The notes beneath the pieces were generated by a model. It was not told where the DNA came from. It did no database searches and saw only the letters and a list, made by a program, of their open reading frames with translations. The position numbers were made by a program, and so were the translations under genes. From assembly GCA_947311255.1 (NCBI GenBank), contig CAMZKL010000040.1:95135-159134 (forward strand): DNA of 64,000 nucleotides, given 5' to 3'. The stretch is from an uncultured Chlorobiota bacterium (lineage in GTDB: Bacteria; Bacteroidota; Bacteroidia; Bacteroidales; JAADGE01). Of this stretch, positions 8,984-16,711 are shown piece after piece; positions within the stretch are counted from its first letter, which is position 1; every line of letters begins with the position of its first letter.

Positions 8984-10273
8984 TTACAAACTCATATAAA
9001 TTAAATTATTAATTTTATCTCTATAAATACCTTTAATATCATAAAGAATTCCATTTTTATTTAATTTATCTTTAAAGAATTTCTCTTCTAATCCTGAATA
9101 TTCTTTATGATTAACTGCTACAATAATTGCATCATAATCTTTTTCGCATTTTTCTTTTAAAATAATATCAAACTCTTCTTTAACTTCTTCTTTTGAAGCG
9201 TAAGGATCAATAGTATCTACAATTACTTTATAAGATTCTAGCTCTTTTACAATATTTGCAACTTTTGTATTTCTAATATCACTTACATTTTCTTTAAAAG
9301 TTATTCCCATTACTAATACTTTTGCGTTAAGAATATGTTTGTCTTGAGCAGCAATCATTTTAACTGTTTGCTTCGCAACATAACCACCCATTGAATCATT
9401 TACAAATCTTCCGGAATTTATAATATGTGGATGGTATCCAAGTTCTTTTGCTTTATGAACAAGATAATAGGGATCAACACCAATACAATGCCCTCCAACT
9501 AAACCAGGAGTGAATTTTAGAAAGTTCCATTTTGTTCCAGCAGCTTCAAGCACTTCAAAAGTATTGATATTCAACTTATTAAAAATTATTGAAAGTTCAT
9601 TCATCAATGCAATATTTACATCTCTTTGAGTGTTCTCAATGATTTTTGCTGCTTCTGCAACCTTTATTGAACTTGCTCTGTGAGTCCCATTTTTTAATAT
9701 TATTTCATAAATTTTAGCAATATTATCTAGGGATTCTTCATCACACCCTGAGACTACTTTTGTTATTGTTGTAAGAGTATTTACTTTATCGCCAGGATTT
9801 ATTCTTTCGGGAGAATAGCCAACTTTAAAATCTTCACAAAATTTTAGTCCGGAATGTTTTTCTAAAACAGGGACACAATCTTCTTCTGTACAGCCTGGAT
9901 ATACAGTTGATTCAAAAACTACATAATCATCTTTTTTAAGAATTTTTCCAACAGTATCACAAGCACCTAACAAAGGGCGTAAGTCTGGTTGGTTATGTTC
10001 ATTAATAGGAGTTGGTACTGCAACAATATGAAAATGAGCTTGTTTTAAATCCTCAGCATTTGATGTAAAAAGAATATTTGTACCATCAAATTCATTTGCA
10101 TCGACCTCTTTACTCGGATCAATTTTATTTTTCATCATTTCAATTCTTTCTTCACTAATATCAAAACCGATAACTCTTATTCTTTTTGCAAACTCTAGGG
10201 CAATAGGCAATCCTACGTATCCTAGTCCAATTACAGATATAGTTGCTTTTTCTCTTATTATCTTATTGTACAT
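8984..10273 (-). CDS. wbpA: UDP-N-acetylglucosamine 6-dehydrogenase (WbpA/TviB type)
   Basis: An NAD-dependent nucleotide-sugar dehydrogenase expected to oxidise UDP-GlcNAc at C6 to UDP-GlcNAcA, the first step of the Wbp pathway. Visible are the N-terminal Rossmann motif VIGLGYVGLP (residues ~14-23), ESTVYPGCTEE, GYSPERINPGDK, the central NTQRDVNIALMNE helix, and the catalytic-Cys segment GLVGGHCIGVDPYYL. The C-terminal UDP-binding domain carries VLVMGITFKENVSDIRN. GYSPERINPGDK is shared with WbpA/TviB enzymes rather than with Ugd-type UDP-glucose dehydrogenases. It is the last gene of a minus-strand wbpE-wbpD-wbpB-wbpA operon, which supports the substrate assignment. Confidence 0.88.
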   Translation of the reverse strand: MYNKIIREKATISVIGLGYVGLPIALEFAKRIRVIGFDISEERIEMMKNKIDPSKEVDANEFDGTNILFTSNAEDLKQAHFHIVAVPTPINEHNQPDLRPLLGACDTVGKILKKDDYVVFESTVYPGCTEEDCVPVLEKHSGLKFCEDFKVGYSPERINPGDKVNTLTTITKVVSGCDEESLDNIAKIYEIILKNGTHRASSIKVAEAAKIIENTQRDVNIALMNELSIIFNKLNINTFEVLEAAGTKWNFLKFTPGLVGGHCIGVDPYYLVHKAKELGYHPHIINSGRFVNDSMGGYVAKQTVKMIAAQDKHILNAKVLVMGITFKENVSDIRNTKVANIVKELESYKVIVDTIDPYASKEEVKEEFDIILKEKCEKDYDAIIVAVNHKEYSGLEEKFFKDKLNKNGILYDIKGIYRDKINNLIYMSL

Positions 10274-10323
10274 AATTATTTTGTTATACTTTTAATATAA
10301 AAACTAAACTTTAAAATATATTT

Positions 10324-11262
10324 TTATTTCAATAAAGGATGGTAATCTCCTTTTAATCCAATAGGTTTTGCATTTCTAATATTGTAAACTGTTTCAATAG
10401 TTGGTTTTACGTCTTGCAAACCAAAACCATTCCCTTTCAATATTTCTTGATAGCTTAAAGTGTGTAAATCTGTAAAACCTCCACTAAATTCAATTTCTTT
10501 TCCGTCCACAGTTATTGAACGATATATTCTTTGTCCTTTTTTCTTAATATTTTCTGGAATATTTTTATAATCTACACTTAAAAACCATCTCACATTTGCT
10601 TTCTTAAGTTTTAAAAATCCAGCAGCTTTTGCGTCTTCTGAAACATGGACTATGTTTTCTTGAACATCGCCAAAAATCCATGTAAGCATATCAAAAAAAT
10701 GTACTCCAATATTTGTTGCTACACCACCAGCTTTTTGCATTTCTCCTTTCCAACTAATAAAATACCAGCGTCCTCTAGATGTTAAATATGTTAAATCAAT
10801 ATCATAAATTTTATCTTTCGGTGCTTTTGCAACTTCTTCTTTTAACTTAATAATGTTAGGGTGTAATCTTAATTGCAAAATACTGTTAATTCTTTGTCCT
10901 GTTTCAGTTTCAACTTCTGCAAGTGCATCAACATTCCATGGGTTGAGAACCATTGGTTTTTCGCAAATTGCATCTGCATGTTGTTTTAGTGCAAAACGAA
11001 TATGAGAATCGTGTAAATAATTTGGCGTACAAATACTTACATAGTCAATTCGCTTATTTTCATTGTGTCTTAATTTATCAATATGTCTGTCAAATCTTTC
11101 AAATTCAGTAAAAAAGTCGGCATTTGGAAAATAACTATCAATTATTCCTACACTATCAAATTTATCTAGTGCAGCAATTAAATTGTTTCCTGTTTCTTTT
11201 ATTGCTTGCATATGCCGAACTGCAATGTATCCGGCTGCTCCTATTAATGCAAAATTTTTCAT
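10324..11262 (-). CDS. wbpB: UDP-GlcNAcA 3-dehydrogenase (WbpB-like, Gfo/Idh/MocA family)
   Basis: A 312-aa oxidoreductase matching WbpB, which oxidises C3 of UDP-GlcNAcA to give the 3-keto sugar for transamination by WbpE. The N-terminus FALIGAAGYIAVRHMQAI is the WbpB-type nucleotide-binding loop. DSYFPNADFFTEFERFDRH, the YVSICTPNYLH segment, and the Gfo/Idh catalytic CEKPMVLNPWN (Lys of EKP) follow. The C-terminal beta-sheet domain is intact (GGVATNIGVHFFDML). The gene starts exactly at the end of a 171-bp repeated leader (11263-11432) and lies 50 bp upstream of wbpA. The substrate is inferred from the operon. Confidence 0.9.
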   Translation of the reverse strand: MKNFALIGAAGYIAVRHMQAIKETGNNLIAALDKFDSVGIIDSYFPNADFFTEFERFDRHIDKLRHNENKRIDYVSICTPNYLHDSHIRFALKQHADAICEKPMVLNPWNVDALAEVETETGQRINSILQLRLHPNIIKLKEEVAKAPKDKIYDIDLTYLTSRGRWYFISWKGEMQKAGGVATNIGVHFFDMLTWIFGDVQENIVHVSEDAKAAGFLKLKKANVRWFLSVDYKNIPENIKKKGQRIYRSITVDGKEIEFSGGFTDLHTLSYQEILKGNGFGLQDVKPTIETVYNIRNAKPIGLKGDYHPLLK

Positions 11263-11433
11263 GCGTCTAAAATTATATAATTAATTTATATTGAATATGT
11301 TGCTTATGTGTTTGTATTTATAATAATTGTTTTGCTCTGCACACAGGAACACTTATTTTCTTTTGCACGTAACCATTGTGTTGAATTATAGTCATGCCCT
11401 TGGGTGTCAAAATCTTTGTCATGGGTGTTTCAT
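11263..11433 (-). repeat. 171-bp leader repeat, copy A (between wbpD and wbpB)
   Basis: Read on the minus strand, the gap between wbpD and wbpB starts ATGAAACACCCATGAC and ends TTTTAGACGC directly before the wbpB ATG. It aligns without obvious gaps to 22370-22540 on the plus strand, which has the same length and also ends TTTAGACAC directly before an ATG. Shared blocks include CACCCAAGG, CATGACTATA, AAGTGTTCCT, TGTGCAGA and ACAATTATTATAAATACA. The TGA near its start is the wbpD stop codon. One frame stays open for about 40 codons in both copies but has no start codon. Its function is unknown. Confidence 0.75.
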
Positions 11434-12017
11434 TTTATTATTTTTGAAACTTTATTATTATTGATTACATATTTTTCATTACTTTCAGGGCAAACTGCAA
11501 GTCCTTCATCATCAAATTCTAGTCTATGTCCATATTCGCTCATCCATCCAATTTGTTTTGCTGGATTTCCTACTACTAATGCATAATCTTTAATTTCTTT
11601 TGTAACAACTGCTCCTGCACCAATAAAAGCAAATTTTCCAATATTATGCCCACAAACTATTGTAGCATTTGCACCAATTGATGCTCCTTTTCTAACAATT
11701 GTTTGTTCATAACTTCCTCTTCTTACAACTGCACTTCGAGGGTTTGTAACATTTGTAAAAACCATTGAAGGTCCAAGAAAAACATCGTCTTCACAAATAA
11801 CTCCCGTATATAGCGAAACATTATTTTGAATTTTTACATTATTTCCAAGAATTACATCGGGAGAAACTACAACATTTTGACCAATATTGCACTTCTCTCC
11901 TATTTTACAATTTGACATTATATGAGAAAAATGCCATATTTTTGTCCCTTCTCCTATTGTACAATTGTTGTCAATAACAGCAGTTTCATGTGCGAAATAT
12001 TTTTTATCTTTTTGCAT
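11430..12017 (-). CDS. wbpD: UDP-2-acetamido-3-amino-2,3-dideoxyglucuronate N-acetyltransferase (WbpD-like)
   Basis: A 195-aa left-handed beta-helix acetyltransferase that would acetylate the 3-amino group made by WbpE, giving UDP-GlcNAc(3NAc)A. Hexapeptide repeats run through most of the protein ([56 protein letters not shown]). The WbpD-type loop [14 protein letters not shown] is clear, as is the C-terminal [15 protein letters not shown]. The start overlaps the 3' end of wbpE by 14 bases, indicating translational coupling. It is followed by the 171-bp leader repeat and wbpB. Confidence 0.92.
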   Translation of the reverse strand: MQKDKKYFAHETAVIDNNCTIGEGTKIWHFSHIMSNCKIGEKCNIGQNVVVSPDVILGNNVKIQNNVSLYTGVICEDDVFLGPSMVFTNVTNPRSAVVRRGSYEQTIVRKGASIGANATIVCGHNIGKFAFIGAGAVVTKEIKDYALVVGNPAKQIGWMSEYGHRLEFDDEGLAVCPESNEKYVINNNKVSKIIK

Positions 12018-13134
12018 ATTCTAGAACAGTTTCAGTTATATATTTTAATTGTGTGTAAGATAATTCAGTATGCATTGGCAAAGATAATACCTTATTGCTT
12101 AGTTCTTCTGTTATAGGAAAATCATTTTCTTTGTATCCCAGATATTTATAGGCTTTTTGTAAATGCAAAGGATAAGGGTAATAAATCATTGCAGGAATAT
12201 CTTTACTGTTAAGGTGTTCTTTGAGTGCATCTCTGTCAATACCGCTAAGTTGAATTGTATATTGATGAAAAACATGAGTTGATTGTTTATCTCTTGCAGG
12301 TATTTTAATTTTAGGATGATTTTTAAAAGCTCTGTCATAAAAATCAGCAGCTTCTTGTCTTGCAGAAATATATTTGTCAAGATATTTTAATTTAACATTT
12401 AAAATTGCTGCTTGAATTGAATCTAACCTGGAATTTACTCCTATTTCATCATGAAAATATTTCACTTTTGAACCATGGTTAGTTATCTGTTTTAACTTTA
12501 TTGCAAGCTCATCATCGTCTGTAAAGATTGCTCCTCCATCTCCGTATGCTCCAAGATTTTTTGAAGGAAAAAATGAAGTACAACCGATAGTTCCTATAGT
12601 TCCGGACTTGTATTTTTTTCCATTTTCAAATGTATATTCTGCTCCTATTGTTTGTGCAGTATCTTCAATAACAAATAGCTTATGTTTTTTTGCAATATTC
12701 ATAATTTCCTCCATATCTGCATTTTGCCCAAACATATGTACAGGAACTATTGCTTTTGTTTTAGGGTTTATTGCTTTTTCTACTTCTTCTGGAAGTAAAT
12801 TGAAAGTATTTTTATCAACATCAACAAATTTCAGCTTCAATCCTAAAAGTGCAACAACTTCTACTGTTGCAATAAATGTAAAATCTGAGGTTATTACTTC
12901 GTCTCCGGGTTTTAAACCTAGTGCCATAAGTGCTATTTGAAGAGCATCTGTGCCGTTTGCACACGGAATAACATGTTTTACATTCAAATATTTTTCAAGA
13001 TTTTTTGAAAAGTTTTTTACGGCAGAACCATTAATAAAAGCGGCAGAATCTATTACTTCTTTTATTGCATTATCAATTTCACTTTTTATTTCTTTATACT
13101 GACTTTTTAAGTCAACCATTTGAATTTGTTTCAT
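12004..13134 (-). CDS. wbpE: UDP-2-acetamido-2-deoxy-3-oxo-glucuronate aminotransferase (WbpE-like, DegT/DnrJ/EryC1)
   Basis: A PLP-dependent sugar aminotransferase of 376 aa predicted to convert the 3-keto UDP-GlcNAcA into the 3-amino sugar with glutamate as donor. Visible are the N-terminal [13 protein letters not shown], the cofactor pocket [12 protein letters not shown], the [13 protein letters not shown] strand (PLP Asp), and the Schiff-base lysine segment [30 protein letters not shown] and [12 protein letters not shown] are substrate-side motifs typical of the family. It is the first gene of the wbpEDBA operon. The preceding 250 bases hold only a possible gene relic. Confidence 0.9.
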   Translation of the reverse strand: MKQIQMVDLKSQYKEIKSEIDNAIKEVIDSAAFINGSAVKNFSKNLEKYLNVKHVIPCANGTDALQIALMALGLKPGDEVITSDFTFIATVEVVALLGLKLKFVDVDKNTFNLLPEEVEKAINPKTKAIVPVHMFGQNADMEEIMNIAKKHKLFVIEDTAQTIGAEYTFENGKKYKSGTIGTIGCTSFFPSKNLGAYGDGGAIFTDDDELAIKLKQITNHGSKVKYFHDEIGVNSRLDSIQAAILNVKLKYLDKYISARQEAADFYDRAFKNHPKIKIPARDKQSTHVFHQYTIQLSGIDRDALKEHLNSKDIPAMIYYPYPLHLQKAYKYLGYKENDFPITEELSNKVLSLPMHTELSYTQLKYITETVLEYAKR

Positions 13135-13164
13135 ATTTTAGAATTATTAAATCTATTTTAATAT

Positions 13165-13340
13165 ATCCTCAATTTTCTCCTGTTTTTATTCTGTGTAATT
13201 GGATTTCAGAAACGCCAAATCGTTTCGCTATCAATCTAATTCTTGTTTTTCTATCAGGATTATTTAATTGTTCCGTGGTTTGAAATTATAAATTTTTGAT
13301 CTTTACATATTTCATCACAAAATTTTAGAACTTTCCATGT
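13165..13340 (-). pseudogene. Possible relic of a small helix-turn-helix gene
   Basis: Between wbpE and rny, the minus strand reads as two short frames that look protein-like but are broken. One contains WKVLKFCDEICKDQKF and ends ISNHGTIK. The next frame continues with EQLNNPDRKTR and a helix-turn-helix-like IAKRFGVSEIQLHRIKTG before a stop. A frame change near 13275 would join them. The IAKRFGVS...IKTG pattern resembles small HTH/NUMOD-type DNA-binding segments. No start codon or full domain is present, so this may be decayed DNA or chance. Confidence 0.3.
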
Positions 13341-13391
13341 TTCGTTTCAGTGGCTTTCTTGCATTTTTCTTTCTTTTTTAGAACTTATCTT

Positions 13392-14951
13392 TTATTTAGC
13401 ATAGTTAACTGCTCTAACTTCTCTAATTACTGTAATTTTAACTTGTCCTGGATATGTCATTTCTTCTTCAATTTTTTTTGCAATATTGAATGAAATTTTC
13501 TCAATGTCTTTATCGGATACTTTATCACTACCAACAATTACTCTTAATTCTCTTCCTGCTTGTATTGCATATGTTTTAACAACACCTTCTTCTTCTGCGG
13601 CTAGGGTTTCAAGTTTTTTAATTCTTTTAATATAAGATTCTGCTACTTCGCGTCTTGCTCCGGGTCTTGCCCCTGAAATTGCATCACATACCTGAACTAG
13701 TGGAGATATTAAACTTGACATTTCAACTTCATCATGATGAGAGCCAATTGCATTACAAACTTCTTTAGATTCTTTATATCTTTCTGCTAGTTTCATTCCG
13801 TATATTGCATGAGGTATTTCAATTTCTTCATCTGGCACTTTTCCAATATCATGAAGTAATCCTGCTCTTTTTGCAAGTTTAACATTAAGTCCCAATTCAG
13901 ATGCCATAACTGCACATAATTTTGCAGTTTCTTTGGAGTGTTGGAGTAAGTTTTGACCATATGATGAACGATATTTCATTTTACCTACTAAACGTAAAAT
14001 TTCTCTATGCATACCATGTAATCCTAAATCAATAGCAGTTTTTTTGCCTGTTTCCATAATCTCTTCTTCAAGTTGTTTTTTTGTTTTGCTAACAACTTCT
14101 TCTATTCTTGCAGGATGTATTCTGCCATCTGTAACTAACTGGTGTAGAGCTAATCTTGCTATTTCGCGTCTTATTGGATCAAAACTTGACAAAACAATTG
14201 ATTCAGGAGTATCATCAACAATAATTTCAATTCCTGTTGCAGCTTCTAAGGCTCTTATATTTCTTCCTTCTCTTCCAATAATTCTTCCTTTTATATCATC
14301 ACTTTCAATATGGAAAACTGTTACTGCATTTTCTATTGCACTTTCAGTACCAATTCTTTGTATTGTTTTGATAACTATTTTTTTAGCTTCTTTATTTGCG
14401 GTTATTTTAGCTTCTTCAATAATATCATTAATATGAGCCATTGCTTCTGTTTTTGCTTCGGCTTTCATGGATGCTATTAGTTCAGTTTTTGCATCTGCAG
14501 AAGAAATACCTGCAATATTTTCTAATTTTTCTAGGTGTTGTCTTCTTACTTTTTCTAATTCTTCTGTCTTATGTTCAACAACTGCTAATTGTTTTTTTAA
14601 ATTTTCGCGAATTAAATTACTTTCATGTTTAGTTTTTTCAAATTCGCTAAATTTATTTTTCAAATCTTCTTTTCGTTGGTTTAACGTGTTTTCTTTCTGT
14701 TTTAATCTATTTTCTTCTACTTGAATTTTTGAATTTTTTTCATTAATAGATTTTTCGTGTTTTTCTTTTAGTTGCAAAAACTTTTCTTTTGCTTGTAAAA
14801 TCTTTTCTTTTTTGGTTACTTCTGCTTCTGCTTCTGCTTCTTTTATTATTTTATCGGCTTTTTTGTGCATTGCTTTTATTTTAACTAAATAACCGAAAGC
14901 AAAACCGATTATTAAAGTTAAAACGCTTATTATTACTACCATTATGTCCAT
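13392..14951 (-). CDS. rny: Ribonuclease Y
   Basis: A membrane-anchored endoribonuclease that starts mRNA decay. The 519-aa protein has the canonical order: N-terminal transmembrane helix (residues ~3-24), a long charged coiled coil (~30-150), a KH domain with [19 protein letters not shown], and an HD domain with [12 protein letters not shown] and [12 protein letters not shown] (metal-binding His-Asp). The C-terminal GRELRVIV and [12 protein letters not shown] complete the family pattern. It lies 3' of zapA and the probable 6S RNA on the same strand. Confidence 0.97.
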   Translation of the reverse strand: MDIMVVIISVLTLIIGFAFGYLVKIKAMHKKADKIIKEAEAEAEVTKKEKILQAKEKFLQLKEKHEKSINEKNSKIQVEENRLKQKENTLNQRKEDLKNKFSEFEKTKHESNLIRENLKKQLAVVEHKTEELEKVRRQHLEKLENIAGISSADAKTELIASMKAEAKTEAMAHINDIIEEAKITANKEAKKIVIKTIQRIGTESAIENAVTVFHIESDDIKGRIIGREGRNIRALEAATGIEIIVDDTPESIVLSSFDPIRREIARLALHQLVTDGRIHPARIEEVVSKTKKQLEEEIMETGKKTAIDLGLHGMHREILRLVGKMKYRSSYGQNLLQHSKETAKLCAVMASELGLNVKLAKRAGLLHDIGKVPDEEIEIPHAIYGMKLAERYKESKEVCNAIGSHHDEVEMSSLISPLVQVCDAISGARPGARREVAESYIKRIKKLETLAAEEEGVVKTYAIQAGRELRVIVGSDKVSDKDIEKISFNIAKKIEEEMTYPGQVKITVIREVRAVNYAK

Positions 14952-14975
14952 ACTTGTTGTTTAGTTTATATAATT

Positions 14976-15178
14976 AAAAAAACCCGCAATTTCTCATGTA
15001 TTTAAAAAGAAGCTCCATATAAAGCATTCCTGAAGTTGCCTTTTATTTCAAACTTCCACTGCTTGCAAACAAGTTTTTGACGAATCAAAATTGCGGCCTG
15101 TTTTCCATAAAAATGAGCATTACTCCAAATTTGTTAGTGTTGAGCTTAACAAATAGTATTGAGAAATATGCGGGTTAT
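14976..15178 (-). ncRNA. ssrS: Probable 6S RNA (ssrS)
   Basis: The ~280-bp gap between zapA and rny holds a long-range closing stem: AACCCGCAATTTCTCA at 14981-14996 pairs with TGAGAAATATGCGGGTT at 15160-15176 with one bulged base. That encloses a ~195-nt element with smaller internal hairpins, for example ATTTGTTA/TAACAAAT near 15129-15154. On the minus strand the 3' arm GCGGG runs into a T7 tract, a terminator-like end. The size, single long-hairpin shape and position beside zapA match the known 6S RNA context (ssrS is also next to zapA in enterobacteria). The strand follows from the T-tract and flanking genes. Sequence-level conservation was not tested. Confidence 0.65.
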
Positions 15179-15233
15179 GTATTTTTATTCTTATCAAAAT
15201 TACGAATTATTTTACAAAAATACGAATCTATAA

Positions 15234-15530
15234 TTATTTATTTTTGATAATGTATTCGTTTAATTCAATGTTTATTTGATTTATTTCTTCGTTAATTGAT
15301 GTTGTTTGATTTTCTTTTTCTTCTTTATCTAAGAACTTTTTTGTGTATTGCAGTGCTGTCATAGCCAACAAATCTACCATATCTCTATCGGCATATCTTG
15401 TTTTATATTGTATAAGTTTATCATTTATAATTTTTGCTGCTTTTCTTATAAGTTCTTCCTCGTCTTTGTTTATACGCATAGGATAATATTCGTCACCAAT
15501 ATTAAGTCTTATTGAAAGTTTATCATCCAT
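15234..15530 (-). CDS. zapA: Cell division protein ZapA
   Basis: A 98-aa FtsZ-ring-associated protein. The N-terminal beta-strand/helix part (LSIRLNIGDEYYPMRINKDEEELIRKAAKIIND) and the coiled-coil-forming MVDLLAMTALQYTKKFL segment match ZapA. The family bundles FtsZ protofilaments. The start codon is two bases after the stop of the upstream coiled-coil gene, so the two are cotranscribed. The probable 6S RNA follows. Confidence 0.9.
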   Translation of the reverse strand: MDDKLSIRLNIGDEYYPMRINKDEEELIRKAAKIINDKLIQYKTRYADRDMVDLLAMTALQYTKKFLDKEEKENQTTSINEEINQINIELNEYIIKNK

Positions 15531-15532
15531 TT

Positions 15533-15823
15533 TTATTCGTTTAATAATCCTATGCTTTTATCAATTTCCCGCACAATTTTATTTATTTTATTTTTTACTT
15601 CTTGTTTATCTTCTTCTGTCAAACTAATTATTTTTGCAATTTTTAATGTTTGTGTTTTGTTTTTAAGATTATTAATTAATTCTTTTTTTTCGTTTAATTC
15701 TGAAATTAATTTTTCAATATTTATATTTAATTCTGAATTTTTTTGTTTTTCATTTTCATACATTGATAAAATTTGCTTAATATAGTCTTTAAGTTTATTT
15801 ATTTCTGCAAATTTATCTTCCAT
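15533..15823 (-). CDS. Small coiled-coil protein encoded upstream of zapA
   Basis: About 96 aa, almost wholly heptad-like (INKLKDYIKQIL, ELNINIEKLISELNEKKELINNLKNK), with no signal peptide. Similar short coiled-coil proteins precede zapA in many Bacteroidetes and may be ZapB-like division factors, but sequence alone does not prove this. The ORF track starts at 15841; I prefer the ATG at 15823 because a TACTTTTG -7 element at 15843-15850 puts transcription start close to or inside the upstream ATG. Confidence 0.75.
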   Translation of the reverse strand: MEDKFAEINKLKDYIKQILSMYENEKQKNSELNINIEKLISELNEKKELINNLKNKTQTLKIAKIISLTEEDKQEVKNKINKIVREIDKSIGLLNE

Positions 15824-15842
15824 TTTATATGTTTTCTGCATA

Positions 15843-15850
15843 CAAAAGTA
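15843..15850 (-). promoter_or_regulatory. Predicted -7 element (TACTTTTG) for the coiled-coil gene-zapA-ssrS-rny unit
   Basis: Exact TAnnTTTG match on the minus strand, abutting the upstream ATG at 15841. It argues for translation from 15823 and for a single unit running into zapA. Confidence 0.5.
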
Positions 15851-16001
15851 CTATAGTAATTTTAATAATAAAAATTTATAGTTTTAAAGTTTATTTTTTT
15901 AGTTTTTTTAGCTTACAGGAAAAATGTATAATTATTAAGACTGTGTAAAATAAAGTTATTGATATATGGTATAATTAATTTTAAGCAAAATATCATTTTT
16001 T

Positions 16002-16591
16002 TTAATAATACATACAAATACCAATAGTAATCCCGAGTTTTTGTTTATTTATAGAGTTATAATCCAACATAGAAGTTCTTACACTATATTTAAATCGTAT
16101 TTTTTCTTGTTTATTTTTCAACATATATTTTCCATGAATAATATCAAACAAATAAGTACCTGCTATAATAATTATGGAAGCACCAGTTATGTACGAATGT
16201 GTTTTTTCTCCATCAGTATTGGGGGTTTCTTTTTTAAAAAATAAAAAAAAGGAGGAAGTATCGGAACTTGTTTTTTTATAGTGAAAATATTCATAAGTTA
16301 ATGCCGCATATGCAGCACTTCTTATTCCGAGTAAACTATATCCTATTTTTTTTCTTGTGCTTTAAAATGGATATATCCGGGAACAATTGATGCGTACATC
16401 ATATCTTGCATCCTGAATGTTTGAGATAAAAGATAATATTCTTCATATGTCATGCTTTCAGGAATTTCGGGGAAAGAGTAATTTTCGTTTTTATGTTTTT
16501 GATAAAAATCAATATCTTGTCCGTGAACAATGTTAGCGTATTGAAATATTATTATTCCTATAATTATTAATATTTTAATATATTTTTTCAT
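16002..16591 (-). pseudogene. Frameshifted exported/membrane protein gene (family not recognised)
   Basis: The ORF track shows only the first 82 codons (16343-16591). They hold a signal peptide (VHGQ cleavage region) and a MMYASIVPGYIHFKAQEKK segment. Reading stops at TAG right after an A8 tract (T8 on the plus strand at 16346-16353). Shifting by one base there reopens the frame for ~115 codons: IGYSLLGIRSAAYAALTYEY, a charged loop, SYITGASIIIIAGTYLFDIIHG (membrane helix), ending GITIGICMYY before TAA at 16002. The joined product would be ~196 aa with a hydrophobic, DUF5683-like flavour, but I do not assign a family. The shift could be a real mutation, slippage on A8, or a sequencing error. 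Confidence 0.8.
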
Positions 16592-16613
16592 TCTTTTTTC
16601 ATTTTACGGACAA

Positions 16614-16621
16614 CAAATATA
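16614..16621 (-). promoter_or_regulatory. Predicted -7 element (TATATTTG) for the frameshifted gene
   Basis: Exact TAnnTTTG match 22 bases before the ATG at 16591 on the minus strand. Keeping a promoter suggests recent damage or a functional frameshift. Confidence 0.4.
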
Positions 16622-16711
16622 AAAAAAACAGATTTAATTTACTCTTTGAGATAATATTTTTATACGAGGTACATTTTTAGTCTTTTATGCTGGTAGCTAG
16701 TTAATTATCTT

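Noticed and set aside
11404-11586. 60-aa plus-strand ORF
   Set aside because: Antisense shadow of wbpD and the leader repeat with no protein-family features.
14044-14436. 130-aa plus-strand ORF
   Set aside because: Antisense shadow of rny; hydrophobic composition arises from the reverse complement of its charged codons.
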